A stretch of DNA of 64,000 nt from Candidatus Pelagibacter communis (GTDB lineage: Bacteria > Pseudomonadota > Alphaproteobacteria > Pelagibacterales > Pelagibacteraceae). The number at the start of each line of letters is the position of its first letter. Position 1 is the stretch's first letter. Location: positions 62,001 through 126,000 of the forward strand of contig NZ_CVSK01000067.1 of the NCBI RefSeq assembly GCF_001180025.1, written 5' to 3'. This document shows, piece by piece, positions 50,988 to 59,510 of this stretch. The position numbers were made by a program, and so were the translations under genes. A model generated the notes under the pieces. That model searched no databases. It saw only the letters and a list, made by a program, of their open reading frames with translations, and was not told the DNA's origin.

Positions 50988-52325
50988 TTAAAAATAATAA
51001 TATTTATAATTCCATTTTTAATTTCAGTAAATAAAACTTACGCAATTGATTTACCAAAACCATTAAAGAGCGAAGATTTCCATGAAGTTGATATAGAAAA
51101 AGTTAAAATTGGAAGACTTTTATTTCACGATAAAATTTTATCTGCAAATCGAAACATTGCTTGCGCAACCTGCCATAGTCATGATCAAGGAGGTTCAGAT
51201 GGACTTTCTTTAGGTATTGGTGAAGGAGGTCAAGGTATAGGATTAGAGAGAACTGCAGGTGAGGGCGATGATAAAATAAAAAAACGAATTCCAAGAAATG
51301 CTTTAGCTTTATGGAATTTAGGATTTAAAGACATTACTACTTTGTTACATGATGGAAGAGTAACTAAATCGAATATATTTGGTAACGGTTTTAATACACC
51401 TGCTCAAGAAGCTCTTCCTAAAGGACTTGATAATATAGTTGCAGTTCAAGCTTTATTTCCGATGACTAGACAGTTTGAGATGGCAGGAAATCCAGGTGAA
51501 AATGAAATTATAGGTTTGGTCTCAAAAGTTGGAAAAGATAGTATGAGAATTGATAGAGTTTGGCCTGTAATTACCCACAGGATCAGAGGAATTCCAGAAT
51601 ATGTTGAATTATTTAATAATGCTTTTGATGATGTAAACAGCGCCTTAGATATTAACATTACACACATTGTTAATTCGATTGCTGCATTTGAAATTCATGA
51701 ATGGACATCTTTCGACTCTCCCTTTGATGAATATTTAAATGGAGATAAACAAGCTTTAACTTTAAAGCAAATAAATGGGATGAATTTATTTTATGGAAAA
51801 GCAAACTGTAGTTCTTGTCATTCAGGATCTTTGTTGTCAGATCAAAAATTTCATTCAATAGGAATTCCCCAATTTGGTCCTGGAAGGACACGTCCTTTTG
51901 ATCCTTATGCACGTGACGTTGGACGAATGGTCGAAACGGACAATATAAACGATATGTATAAATTTAAAACGCCAGCATTAAGAAACGTTTCTTTAACAGC
52001 TCCCTACGGTCATAATGGTGCTTATCCAACTTTAAAATCAATAATTAAGCATCATTTAAATCCAATAAAAATGAATAAGAATTGGAAACCTGAATATGCA
52101 AATTTACCTAAGGCACCTTGGTTAGAAGAAATTGATTTCGTAACTTTTTCAGACAAAAGGGAACAAGACAGAATTCTCTCAAGCATTGACATACAGCCTA
52201 TAGAATTGAATGATAAAGAAATTGATGAACTTGTTTCTTTTCTCGAATCTTTAACTGGCAGAAGTGGAAATCAGAGACCGCTAGGTAAACCAGATAAAGT
52301 GCCAAGTGGGCTAAGTATTGATTAA
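50988..52325 (+). CDS. Diheme cytochrome c peroxidase/MauG-like protein; start codon not identifiable
   Basis: A periplasmic diheme protein with two c-type haem sites, CATCH (NIACATCHSHDQGG) and CSSCH (NCSSCHSGSLLS). FGRLLFHDKILS-like KIGRLLFHDKILSANRN and FKTPALRNVSLTAPYGHNG are typical of the CcpA/MauG family. A signal peptide (LKIIIFIIPFLISVNKTYA) directly precedes the mature part, but no ATG, GTG or TTG stands in front of it in this frame. I set the start at TTA 50988, one base from TTG. The next upstream ATG is far inside the opposite Sel1 gene and gives an implausible N-terminus. Confidence 0.75.
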   Translation, partial: LKIIIFIIPFLISVNKTYAIDLPKPLKSEDFHEVDIEKVKIGRLLFHDKILSANRNIACATCHSHDQGGSDGLSLGIGEGGQGIGLERTAGEGDDKIKKRIPRNALALWNLGFKDITTLLHDGRVTKSNIFGNGFNTPAQEALPKGLDNIVAVQALFPMTRQFEMAGNPGENEIIGLVSKVGKDSMRIDRVWPVITHRIRGIPEYVELFNNAFDDVNSALDINITHIVNSIAAFEIHEWTSFDSPFDEYLNGDKQALTLKQINGMNLFYGKANCSSCHSGSLLSDQKFHSIGIPQFGPGRTRPFDPYARDVGRMVETDNINDMYKFKTPALRNVSLTAPYGHNGAYPTLKSIIKHHLNPIKMNKNWKPEYANLPKAPWLEEIDFVTFSDKREQDRILSSIDIQPIELNDKEIDELVSFLESLTGRSGNQRPLGKPDKVPSGLSID

Positions 52326-52355
52326 GTTTTTAAATTAAACTGATACAAACAGAAT

Positions 52356-53438
52356 ATGAAAAAAATAAAATATGGAATTATTGGAGCAGGGACAATGGCT
52401 CGAGAACATATTTTGAATATATCATTAATTGATAATGCCGAAGTAGTTGCACTTGCTGATCCTCATGAAGATTCATTAAATCAGTGTAAAGAAATTCTAA
52501 AAACAAAAGTTTTATGTTTTAAAAATCATTTAGAAATGATTGAGAAAAATATTGTTGATGTATACTTAATTTCATCTCCTAACTTTACTCATATAGAAAT
52601 CTTGAAAGATGTAATCAAAACTAAAAAACACATATTAGTAGAAAAACCATTATGCACTAATACAAAAGATTGTTTAGAAATAAGAAAACTTACAAAAGAT
52701 TATCCTTCAGTATTTTGGACTGCGATGGAGTATAGATATATGCCACCAGTTTCAAAGTTTATTAATGAAATTCATAATAATAAAATTGGTGATTTAAAAA
52801 CTTTAACCATAAGGGAACATAGATTTCCTTTTTTAAAAAAAGTAAATGATTGGAATCGTTTTGAGGAAAATACTGGTGGTACACTTGTTGAAAAATGCTG
52901 TCATTTCTTTGATTTAATGAGATTGATTATCCAAAGTAAGCCACTCAGTGTTTATGCTAGTGGTGGTCAAGACGTTAATCATTTAGATGAAGTGTATAAT
53001 GGTAAAAAACCAGACATCATTGATAATGCTTATGTGATTGTAAATTTTGAAAATGGAGCAAGGAGTTTGCTTGAGCTTTGTATGTTTGCAGAAAATTCTG
53101 ACATGCAAGAAGAGCTTGTAGCCACAGGAAATAAAGGAAAAATTGAAACCTCAGTCCCCTCGGATGATTCAGGTAAAACCTCATCAAATATAAGAATTGG
53201 AATGAGAGATGGTAAAACACACATCGAAAATATTGAAGTAGATAAAAAAATTCTTGAGGCTGGCCACCATCATGGATCTACTTACTACGAACACTTAGCT
53301 TTTTTGAAAGCTATTAAAAGTAATTCAGATCCAGAGGTTTCATTAGAAGATGGTTTAATTGCTGTTGCTGTGGGAGAGGCTGCAGAGCAATCAATAAAAC
53401 AAGGTCGATTAATAAATCTAGAAGAAATAATTAGCTAA
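52356..53438 (+). CDS. Gfo/Idh/MocA family oxidoreductase
   Basis: A 360-residue NAD(P)-dependent dehydrogenase. It has the Rossmann start YGIIGAGTMAREHIL, the EKP motif LVEKPLCTN (near residue 95), GGTLVEKCCHFFDLMRLI with the catalytic His region, and a C-terminal GHHHGSTYYEHLAFLKAI. Members act on sugars, inositols and sugar acids. It converges with a hydroxyacid dehydrogenase gene by 8 bases. The substrate is not determined. Confidence 0.9.
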   Translation: MKKIKYGIIGAGTMAREHILNISLIDNAEVVALADPHEDSLNQCKEILKTKVLCFKNHLEMIEKNIVDVYLISSPNFTHIEILKDVIKTKKHILVEKPLCTNTKDCLEIRKLTKDYPSVFWTAMEYRYMPPVSKFINEIHNNKIGDLKTLTIREHRFPFLKKVNDWNRFEENTGGTLVEKCCHFFDLMRLIIQSKPLSVYASGGQDVNHLDEVYNGKKPDIIDNAYVIVNFENGARSLLELCMFAENSDMQEELVATGNKGKIETSVPSDDSGKTSSNIRIGMRDGKTHIENIEVDKKILEAGHHHGSTYYEHLAFLKAIKSNSDPEVSLEDGLIAVAVGEAAEQSIKQGRLINLEEIIS

Positions 53439-54354
53439 AAAAATCAGTAATTTTTTTAACTATAAAGTTACTTACTCTAATGTTTGACTCTGTTGTTACA
53501 CCAGAAATATGAGGTGTTAATATACAATTCATACCTGGTTTTATTTTGTTATAAAATTCACTCTCTATTGGTTCTTTTTCAAACACGTCTAGAGCAAAGC
53601 CAGAAATAATATTTTTATGGTAAGCTTCAATTAAATCACTCTCATTTACAATACCACCTCTAGAGGTATTTATTATAATAGGTTTATTTTTCATTTGGGA
53701 AAATGATGATTTATTTATCATATTTTTAGTTTCATCTGTTAGAGGTAGATGTATTGAAATGATATCTGATTTTTCATATATCTCATTTAAACTTGATAAT
53801 TTAGCATCAATTTCTTTATTATTTATTTCCTTAACATAAGGATCGTAAGCTAAAATTTTTAAACCATTTTTTGAGGAATACTCAGCAACTTTTTTTCCAA
53901 TTGTACCAAATCCTATTATTCCTAAATACTTTTGTTTTACTTCTATAGATTTAATGGTTGTTCTTGGCCATTCACCCTTGATAGTTCCGTTATGAAACAT
54001 TGGAATTTTTTTAATAAGAGACATTGATGAAGAAACTACATATTCAGCAACAGAGTCTGCATTCATTCCTGTAGCTGGTTGAACATGAATATTTTTATTT
54101 TTGCAATATTCTGTATCAATATTGTCCAAACCAACACCCAACCTTCCAATAAATTTTAATTTAAATGCATTTTTTAAAATATCTAAATTTACTTGAGTTT
54201 TATTTCTTACAATTAGACCATCATAGTCTCCAATTATTTTTATTATTTCTTTTTCATCTTCACATAATTTTTCATCGTAGTTAACATCAAATTTTTTATT
54301 TAAATTTTCTAAACTATTTTGGTTGATGAATTCAGTAATTAAAATTTTAGTCAT
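53431..54354 (-). CDS. D-2-hydroxyacid dehydrogenase, second copy
   Basis: A 307-residue NAD-dependent dehydrogenase of the same family as the one at 46371-47336 but not a close duplicate. The Rossmann motif is IGFGTIGKKVAEYS, followed by YDPYVKE. Catalytic residues lie in NTSRGGIVNESDL, FEKEPIESE and LTPHISGVTTESN. There is no ACT domain. It closes a minus-strand transcript with a PhyH-like oxygenase (16 bases upstream). Confidence 0.85.
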   Translation of the reverse strand: MTKILITEFINQNSLENLNKKFDVNYDEKLCEDEKEIIKIIGDYDGLIVRNKTQVNLDILKNAFKLKFIGRLGVGLDNIDTEYCKNKNIHVQPATGMNADSVAEYVVSSSMSLIKKIPMFHNGTIKGEWPRTTIKSIEVKQKYLGIIGFGTIGKKVAEYSSKNGLKILAYDPYVKEINNKEIDAKLSSLNEIYEKSDIISIHLPLTDETKNMINKSSFSQMKNKPIIINTSRGGIVNESDLIEAYHKNIISGFALDVFEKEPIESEFYNKIKPGMNCILTPHISGVTTESNIRVSNFIVKKITDFFS

Positions 54355-54370
54355 TAATTTTTTATAAATA

Positions 54371-55357
54371 TTAAACTAAATTAGATAAGTCTCTTTTATT
54401 ATTTTTATACGTTGGAAGTGGATATTTAAAGGCATATTTTCTTGGTATACATTTTTCTTTTGCCTTTTCCCATAGAGATAACCATTGTTTAAAGTTTTGA
54501 ACTTTGAGATTTTTTTTATTTTTACTTCTTACATAAAAATTTGGAAGTGGTTCTCTACCTGATGGTTGTCCAGCAACATTATATCTAAGATCAGCACTTA
54601 TCCTAAAATCATTTGATCTGTTTGGTAAAGAGCAGTGTATGGAGTGTTTATGCAATAATATTATATCTCCAATATTTGCCTCTAAATAAATATGCTTCAT
54701 ATCATCAAGTAATTCACTATTTTTTAATTCTACTTGTCCTCTGTATCCTGATACATGATTTAATAATCCCATTTTATTTATTTTTTTTACTGTAATCATG
54801 CATCCATTTTTCTTAGTTGTTTTAGTAAAAGGGATCCAAACAGTAACCATGTCAGTTAATTTTTGTCCTCTAGAATTTAAAACAGCAGCATCTTGATGCC
54901 ATGGAGTTCTGCCGCTCAAACCATCATGAATTGAACCTTCTGGTAATTTTTTTTCAGGTTGTTTAATTCTAGTATTTTGAACAGGGTTAGACATTATTTC
55001 TTTACCCAAAATTTTTTCTACAACATCCAAAATATTTTTATTATTAATTAAATTCCATAATGATTGAGTAGCAAAATAATCACTATCTTTTTTTACGTGG
55101 TCTCTTGGTAATCGAGTATTAAAATATTGATCCAAATCATAAATATTAAGCTTTGAGATATAAGAATATTTTTTTTTAAAATCGAAATTAAGAACTTTTT
55201 TTATATCTTTTTTTTTTGCATATTTTTGGATGAGACAATCCATAACAAATTCCATATCATTTAGAATTGGTTTTAAATCTCTTCTAAAGTTAAGTACATT
55301 TTTAACAATCAAGTACCCATTCTCATATAATTTTTTTTGAAGACTATTTGTCATCAT
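54371..55357 (-). CDS. Phytanoyl-CoA dioxygenase (PhyH) family protein
   Basis: A 328-residue 2OG-Fe(II) oxygenase-like protein. The iron site HxD is in TPWHQDAAVLN (near residue 155) and the distal His in LLHKHSIHCSLPNRS, with Arg in NDFRISADLRYN binding 2-oxoglutarate. Marine PhyH-family proteins act on diverse small molecules, including organophosphonates and methylated amines, so phytanoyl-CoA is not implied. It stands between another 2OG oxygenase gene (28 bases) and a hydroxyacid dehydrogenase gene. Confidence 0.8.
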   Translation of the reverse strand: MMTNSLQKKLYENGYLIVKNVLNFRRDLKPILNDMEFVMDCLIQKYAKKKDIKKVLNFDFKKKYSYISKLNIYDLDQYFNTRLPRDHVKKDSDYFATQSLWNLINNKNILDVVEKILGKEIMSNPVQNTRIKQPEKKLPEGSIHDGLSGRTPWHQDAAVLNSRGQKLTDMVTVWIPFTKTTKKNGCMITVKKINKMGLLNHVSGYRGQVELKNSELLDDMKHIYLEANIGDIILLHKHSIHCSLPNRSNDFRISADLRYNVAGQPSGREPLPNFYVRSKNKKNLKVQNFKQWLSLWEKAKEKCIPRKYAFKYPLPTYKNNKRDLSNLV

Positions 55358-55385
55358 TAAAATTTATTTTATCATTAACAATATT

Positions 55386-56255
55386 TCAATGTTTTGGTGC
55401 TGTTGTTAAATAGTTCGCATCATGAAAAGAGGTTAGCATTCTTTTTTTGGTGCTAATTATGTGCGGATAATATGAAATCCCTTTGTAATTCCATATAACC
55501 GGTTTGTTTAAGGCATAACTTCCATAAATGAAAAAACGTTTTGGACAATTTCTTTCTATAAACCGCTTCACGCCATGATAGGAATTTGGAGTAGACTGAA
55601 AAAAAACAACGGTTCCTTTTTTTGGCGTAAAAGACTTCACTATTTCAAGTTCGGTTATTTTTGGAAATCTTCTAAAGCTTTTTCTAAAATTTTTTTTTGC
55701 TTTTTTTCTATAAATAGTAAGAGAGCCACCATTTTTTTTTGGGATGTCCGATAAATAAATTAAGAAATTATACAACCTAGTTATATCATCCCTATGAGGT
55801 CTTAATCTATATCCTCCTTTTGATACTGAAAAATCTATATCTAAATTTACTTTAGGATTTGTATAGTTGTTACCCAACATTTTTTTTAATTCACTAGAAT
55901 TTAATTTTTTTTTAATGGTGAACTTTTTAGGATTAAATGATTTTGGTTTATGTAAATTTACCCATGATCCATCCTTAAAATTTTTTGTGAAAAGATTTTC
56001 AATTTTTTTATAAAAAGATTTACTATTAAAAAGCTTCAAAAGTTTTGCAGAGTTAATTGAATTTTTAATATATAAATTAAAATTTTTAGAACCTTTATTA
56101 ATCCTGCTTCTACCTCCCATAATCATATCATCAAATGATTTTGAGTTGCTTATTTCTTTAATTAATAAATTACACATATTTTTTGAAACAACGTTGTCTC
56201 CAACTAAAACAGGAAAGTTACTTTTGATTTTATTTAATTTATTTGTACTGAGCAT
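55386..56255 (-). CDS. 2OG-Fe(II) oxygenase, prolyl-hydroxylase-like
   Basis: A 289-residue Lys-rich protein with the iron triad His-Asp in RLRPHRDDITR (near residue 155) and His in TPNSYHGVKRF, with a later Arg region (CPKRFFIYGSY) for 2-oxoglutarate. FLIYLSDIPKKNGGSLTIY sits between, as in P4H-type double-stranded beta-helix oxygenases. The first third has no recognised domain. It starts without a gap after the ketopantoate-reductase-like gene, which suggests a shared pathway or simply one transcript. Confidence 0.7.
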   Translation of the reverse strand: MLSTNKLNKIKSNFPVLVGDNVVSKNMCNLLIKEISNSKSFDDMIMGGRSRINKGSKNFNLYIKNSINSAKLLKLFNSKSFYKKIENLFTKNFKDGSWVNLHKPKSFNPKKFTIKKKLNSSELKKMLGNNYTNPKVNLDIDFSVSKGGYRLRPHRDDITRLYNFLIYLSDIPKKNGGSLTIYRKKAKKNFRKSFRRFPKITELEIVKSFTPKKGTVVFFQSTPNSYHGVKRFIERNCPKRFFIYGSYALNKPVIWNYKGISYYPHIISTKKRMLTSFHDANYLTTAPKH

Positions 56256-57200
56256 TTAGCTGTACATACCTTCTTTCACTTTAATCATTTTATACATAAG
56301 ATCATTTAAAGGTGTCTTAACACCGTGTTTTTTACCTATTTTTGAAACTGCACCACTAATAAAGTCTATTTCAGTTTTTCTCTTGTATTGAACGTCAAAA
56401 GCCATTGAAGATTTGTTGGTTTGCATTGAATCTACAATTTTATTAAACATAAATAAGCATTCATCTTCAGACACATTTACACCATCAGCAAGTGCAACTT
56501 CTCTCGTTTCTAAAATTATTTCTTTACCCAAGCCTCGAGATACTTGGTTTGCTTTGTTGTTTATATATAAATCAGTATGATGAAGATCAAAAATTGCAGA
56601 TAATGGACCAATTGCTGTTAAAGCAAAAAGCTTCATCCATTTTCTTTTCTTTACATCTTCTGCAGCAATCATTTCAAGATTATGTGCTGTAAAAGTATCT
56701 GCTATTTCTTTAATTCGATCAGTAATTCCTCCTTCGTACTCACCAATCCAAGATGGTAACGAACCATGATTCATTATATGACCTGGTCCTAAAATATTTG
56801 AAGCTTGTGTAGTTGTCCCACCAATTACTTTTTCATTACCTACAATACTTTGAATAATTGCTTCATGACCAATACCATTTTGAAAAGACATAAATACTGT
56901 TTTATCTCCTATGATATTTTTAATACTGTTTAATGCTGGCTCTAAAGCTGTAGCTTTACACATAACTATTACAGCATCTACTTTATCTAACGAGGATGGA
57001 TCTGAAGTGGCTTTAACTTTTATTATTCGATCACCGCCATGTCCATCCATTTTTAAACCATCGTTATTAATTGCATCTACATGTTCTTTCCAAACATCAA
57101 TTAAAATTACATTTAAACCTTTTTCTGCAAGCAAACCGCCAAACAAGCAACCCATCGCTCCTGCACCAAGAACAGCTACTTTTAAATCTTTATTAATCAT
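56256..57200 (-). CDS. Ketopantoate reductase family protein
   Basis: A 314-residue NADP-dependent reductase: AVLGAGAMGCLFGGLLAEKG at the start (GxGxxG), Asn and Lys of MCKATALEPAL, FQNGIGHEAII, and the C-terminal QYKRKTEIDFISGAV with the conserved acid and the GKKHGVKTPLNDLMY tail. This is the PanE/ApbA fold. A role in pantothenate synthesis is possible, but location in a catabolic operon with two 2OG oxygenases and a hydroxyacid dehydrogenase suggests another 2-keto or hydroxy acid. It is divergent from the DUF1907 gene. Confidence 0.85.
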   Translation of the reverse strand: MINKDLKVAVLGAGAMGCLFGGLLAEKGLNVILIDVWKEHVDAINNDGLKMDGHGGDRIIKVKATSDPSSLDKVDAVIVMCKATALEPALNSIKNIIGDKTVFMSFQNGIGHEAIIQSIVGNEKVIGGTTTQASNILGPGHIMNHGSLPSWIGEYEGGITDRIKEIADTFTAHNLEMIAAEDVKKRKWMKLFALTAIGPLSAIFDLHHTDLYINNKANQVSRGLGKEIILETREVALADGVNVSEDECLFMFNKIVDSMQTNKSSMAFDVQYKRKTEIDFISGAVSKIGKKHGVKTPLNDLMYKMIKVKEGMYS

Positions 57201-57223
57201 CGTTACCTTATTTAAAATTATTT

Positions 57224-57251
57224 ATGTATAGAAATTATATATATTATCTAT
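57224..57251 (+). promoter_or_regulatory. Repeated A/T-rich promoter element, copy 1
   Basis: ATGTATAG-AAAT-TATATATA-TTA-TCTAT. It is in the 88-base divergent gap between the ketopantoate-reductase-like and DUF1907 genes and overlaps an inverted repeat TATAGA-N14-TCTATA (57227-57252). Nearly the same element occurs at 60999-61025 on the other strand. Confidence 0.5.
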
Positions 57252-57288
57252 AGACATTATGCAAAATAAATTATAGCTTATTAACATC

Positions 57289-58266
57289 ATGCAATTAAAA
57301 ATAGAAAAAGGAATTTTTAAAGATTATTCATTAGAAGATATTTCAGATGCATTAAGAAAAGGATTGTTTGAAAATTTCAAAAATGTTGAAGTTGAAGTGG
57401 TTGACTGCCCTAATCTTAGAGATTGGGATTGTCCATCAGAAGGAATAAGTGGAAATCAAAAAATAATAGATGTTGGTGGAGAGCCTTATATGCATGATCC
57501 AAAATTTATTGGTGCAGAATTTGACTATCAAGAAATATCTAAAATTATTGACTCTGAAAAATCTTATGCTTTAGGAGCCGGATCAGGTGCAATGTCATGT
57601 TTAGATGGTCATTGTGGAGAATTAGTTATTAATGAAAACTTAATAACTGATGAGTCTAAGTCAATAATAGCAAGAGTAAGTCCAGACAAAAAATGTATTG
57701 TTGAAAAGTATTCTGCAAAAAAACACGGTGGACTTGGAAACATTTATTATACAGATGGTAAACAGGGAAAAGTTATTAAAATAAAAATCAAAGGTAGAAA
57801 TGGAGAACAAGGTTCTTTGCCTCAAGCAATGAGGTCTTCTTTATCAAAACATTTAAAAATTAAAGATAATGAACATTTGTCTCTTGCTGGAGTATTTAGA
57901 GTATTAAATGGAAAAATAAGATCGCATGTACAACCTGATTATAAAGATATTAAACACGAGTATTACGATCCAAAACAAATGAAATGTGTAAAAGATTTTC
58001 TTCAATTTTATGAACCAGTTGGACCAAAATTACAATGTTATACGGTTCTTTGGACTGGTGATCCTACTGGAGGAGAATTAAATCTGAGAGAGTCAGGTGA
58101 ACATACTCATTTTCATTCTTATGAACATGACAGAGATGCAGGACATTATCATTTTGACGTCACACCTGAAGAAATAGAATATGAAGGTTATTTTAATACC
58201 GCAACAGAAGTACATAGAGTAAATAACATTTATAAAGAGCTATTAAATAAAAATAGTATTGAATAG
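57289..58266 (+). CDS. DUF1907 protein, homologue of human C11orf54
   Basis: A 325-residue protein whose pattern matches the DUF1907/PTD012 family: VDCPNLRDWDCPSEGISG, GAGSGAMSCLDGHCGELV and QCYTVLWTGDPTGGELNLRESGEHTHFHS. The His cluster at residues 272-288 (HTHFH ... HYHFD) matches the zinc-binding His-x-His and following His of the human protein, which has reported ester hydrolase activity. The physiological role is unsettled. It may act on a lactone or ester in the local catabolic pathway. It is followed by a MarR-like regulator gene after 28 bases. Confidence 0.8.
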   Translation: MQLKIEKGIFKDYSLEDISDALRKGLFENFKNVEVEVVDCPNLRDWDCPSEGISGNQKIIDVGGEPYMHDPKFIGAEFDYQEISKIIDSEKSYALGAGSGAMSCLDGHCGELVINENLITDESKSIIARVSPDKKCIVEKYSAKKHGGLGNIYYTDGKQGKVIKIKIKGRNGEQGSLPQAMRSSLSKHLKIKDNEHLSLAGVFRVLNGKIRSHVQPDYKDIKHEYYDPKQMKCVKDFLQFYEPVGPKLQCYTVLWTGDPTGGELNLRESGEHTHFHSYEHDRDAGHYHFDVTPEEIEYEGYFNTATEVHRVNNIYKELLNKNSIE

Positions 58267-58294
58267 AAAACTTAATGAGTTTAAATTTATTTAA

Positions 58295-58711
58295 ATGAAA
58301 AGACAGTTCAAGTATCCTAAGCACTTTGAAGAACAAAAAAAAATTCCAAAACTTACTCAAAAAAGAATTCAATTAGCAGAAATATCACTCGGTGATTTTG
58401 AAGGAAGATTAGCTAACGAGTTATTGAATTGGTTTTCTTTAACCCCACAACATTGGATAATGTTGCACATGGTAATGCTTGCTTATTATAAAAATAAATC
58501 AATTACTAAAAATCAATTACTTAAAGTGATCGAGAAATCATATTTAACCTCAAACGTTTATATCGATACAGCAATTAAAAAAGGTTATTTTAGAATTATA
58601 AGAAATGAGAGAGACAAAAGATCTATATTTATATTACCTTCAGTAATTACCATTAAAACCTTTGAGGAATTTATTGATAGGAGAGATATTCTTTATAAGG
58701 GAATTAAATAG
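58295..58711 (+). CDS. MarR-like winged-helix transcription regulator
   Basis: A 138-residue protein with a winged-helix layout: helices around SLGDFEGRLANELLNWFSLT and WIMLHMVMLAYYKN, a recognition helix near QLLKVIEKSYLTSNVYIDTAI and a wing IIRNERDKRSIFI with the Asp-Lys-Arg seen in MarR proteins. It probably controls the neighbouring genes. Two copies of an A/T-rich element occur in the divergent promoters on both sides (57224-57251, 60999-61025). No ligand can be inferred. Confidence in DNA binding is good, in the exact family moderate. Confidence 0.7.
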   Translation: MKRQFKYPKHFEEQKKIPKLTQKRIQLAEISLGDFEGRLANELLNWFSLTPQHWIMLHMVMLAYYKNKSITKNQLLKVIEKSYLTSNVYIDTAIKKGYFRIIRNERDKRSIFILPSVITIKTFEEFIDRRDILYKGIK

Positions 58712-58716
58712 TTAAC

Positions 58717-59508
58717 CTAGTAAGCTTTAGACTCTTCTTTTTTTGAAGAACCTTTCATTTTTTCTACCACTGCTTTAGCGCCCGCACTTAATGCTCTTTG
58801 ATCAGCCCCAATAGTTACAAAATTGAAACCTTTATCTATCATTTTTTGTGCATACTCAGGTGTACCATTATGAATTCCTGCAAAAATATTATTTTTTTTT
58901 GCGTGTTCTAAAATTCTTAGTATTTCCGAATAAGCTTTTGTGCTTTCTGCTCTATCAAAGCCAGGTTCTTCTCCTATTGCTAAACTTAAATCAGCTGGCC
59001 CAATATATATTCCATCCACACCAGGAGTTGACATAATCTCATCTAATTTTTCTAAAGACTCTTTTGTTTCGATCATAGCTAATTTGAGCATTTCATCATT
59101 TGCATGTTTTGCATAATCTGAACCTCCATAGATTAATCCTCTAACGGGACCAAAACTTCTATAACCACGAGGAGGGTACATACAAGCTTGAACAAATCTT
59201 TCTGCTTCCTCTTTATTACTTACCATTGGACATATAATTCCATAACAACCCGCATCTAGAATTTTCATTATTTGACCTGGCTCATTCCAGTTTACTCTAG
59301 CTAAAGGAGTTACATCTGTTGTTGAAATTGTTTGAAGCATTGGAAGTGCATTAGTGTAATCAACTAAGCCATGTTGCATATCTATTGTTAGAGAATCCCA
59401 ACCTTGATGAGCCATTACTTCAGCTGAAACAGTACTAGGTATTTGAAGCCAACCATTGATAACAGGTTTCCCTGCTTTCATCATTTCTTTAACTTTATTT
59501 TTTCTCAT
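58717..59508 (-). CDS. HpcH/HpaI-family class II aldolase
   Basis: A 263-residue metal-dependent aldolase. Family motifs are NGWLQIPSTVSAEVMAHQGWD, LTIDMQHGLVDY, YGIICPMVSNKEEAERFV, MIETKESLEKL (metal Glu) and GIYIGPADLSLAIG (metal Asp). Relatives split 2-keto-3-deoxy sugar acids or 4-hydroxy-2-oxo acids into pyruvate and an aldehyde. It directly follows an aldehyde dehydrogenase gene (2 bases), which could oxidise that aldehyde. GarL-like sugar acid use is one option. Confidence 0.87.
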   Translation of the reverse strand: MRKNKVKEMMKAGKPVINGWLQIPSTVSAEVMAHQGWDSLTIDMQHGLVDYTNALPMLQTISTTDVTPLARVNWNEPGQIMKILDAGCYGIICPMVSNKEEAERFVQACMYPPRGYRSFGPVRGLIYGGSDYAKHANDEMLKLAMIETKESLEKLDEIMSTPGVDGIYIGPADLSLAIGEEPGFDRAESTKAYSEILRILEHAKKNNIFAGIHNGTPEYAQKMIDKGFNFVTIGADQRALSAGAKAVVEKMKGSSKKEESKAY

Positions 59509-59510
59509 TT

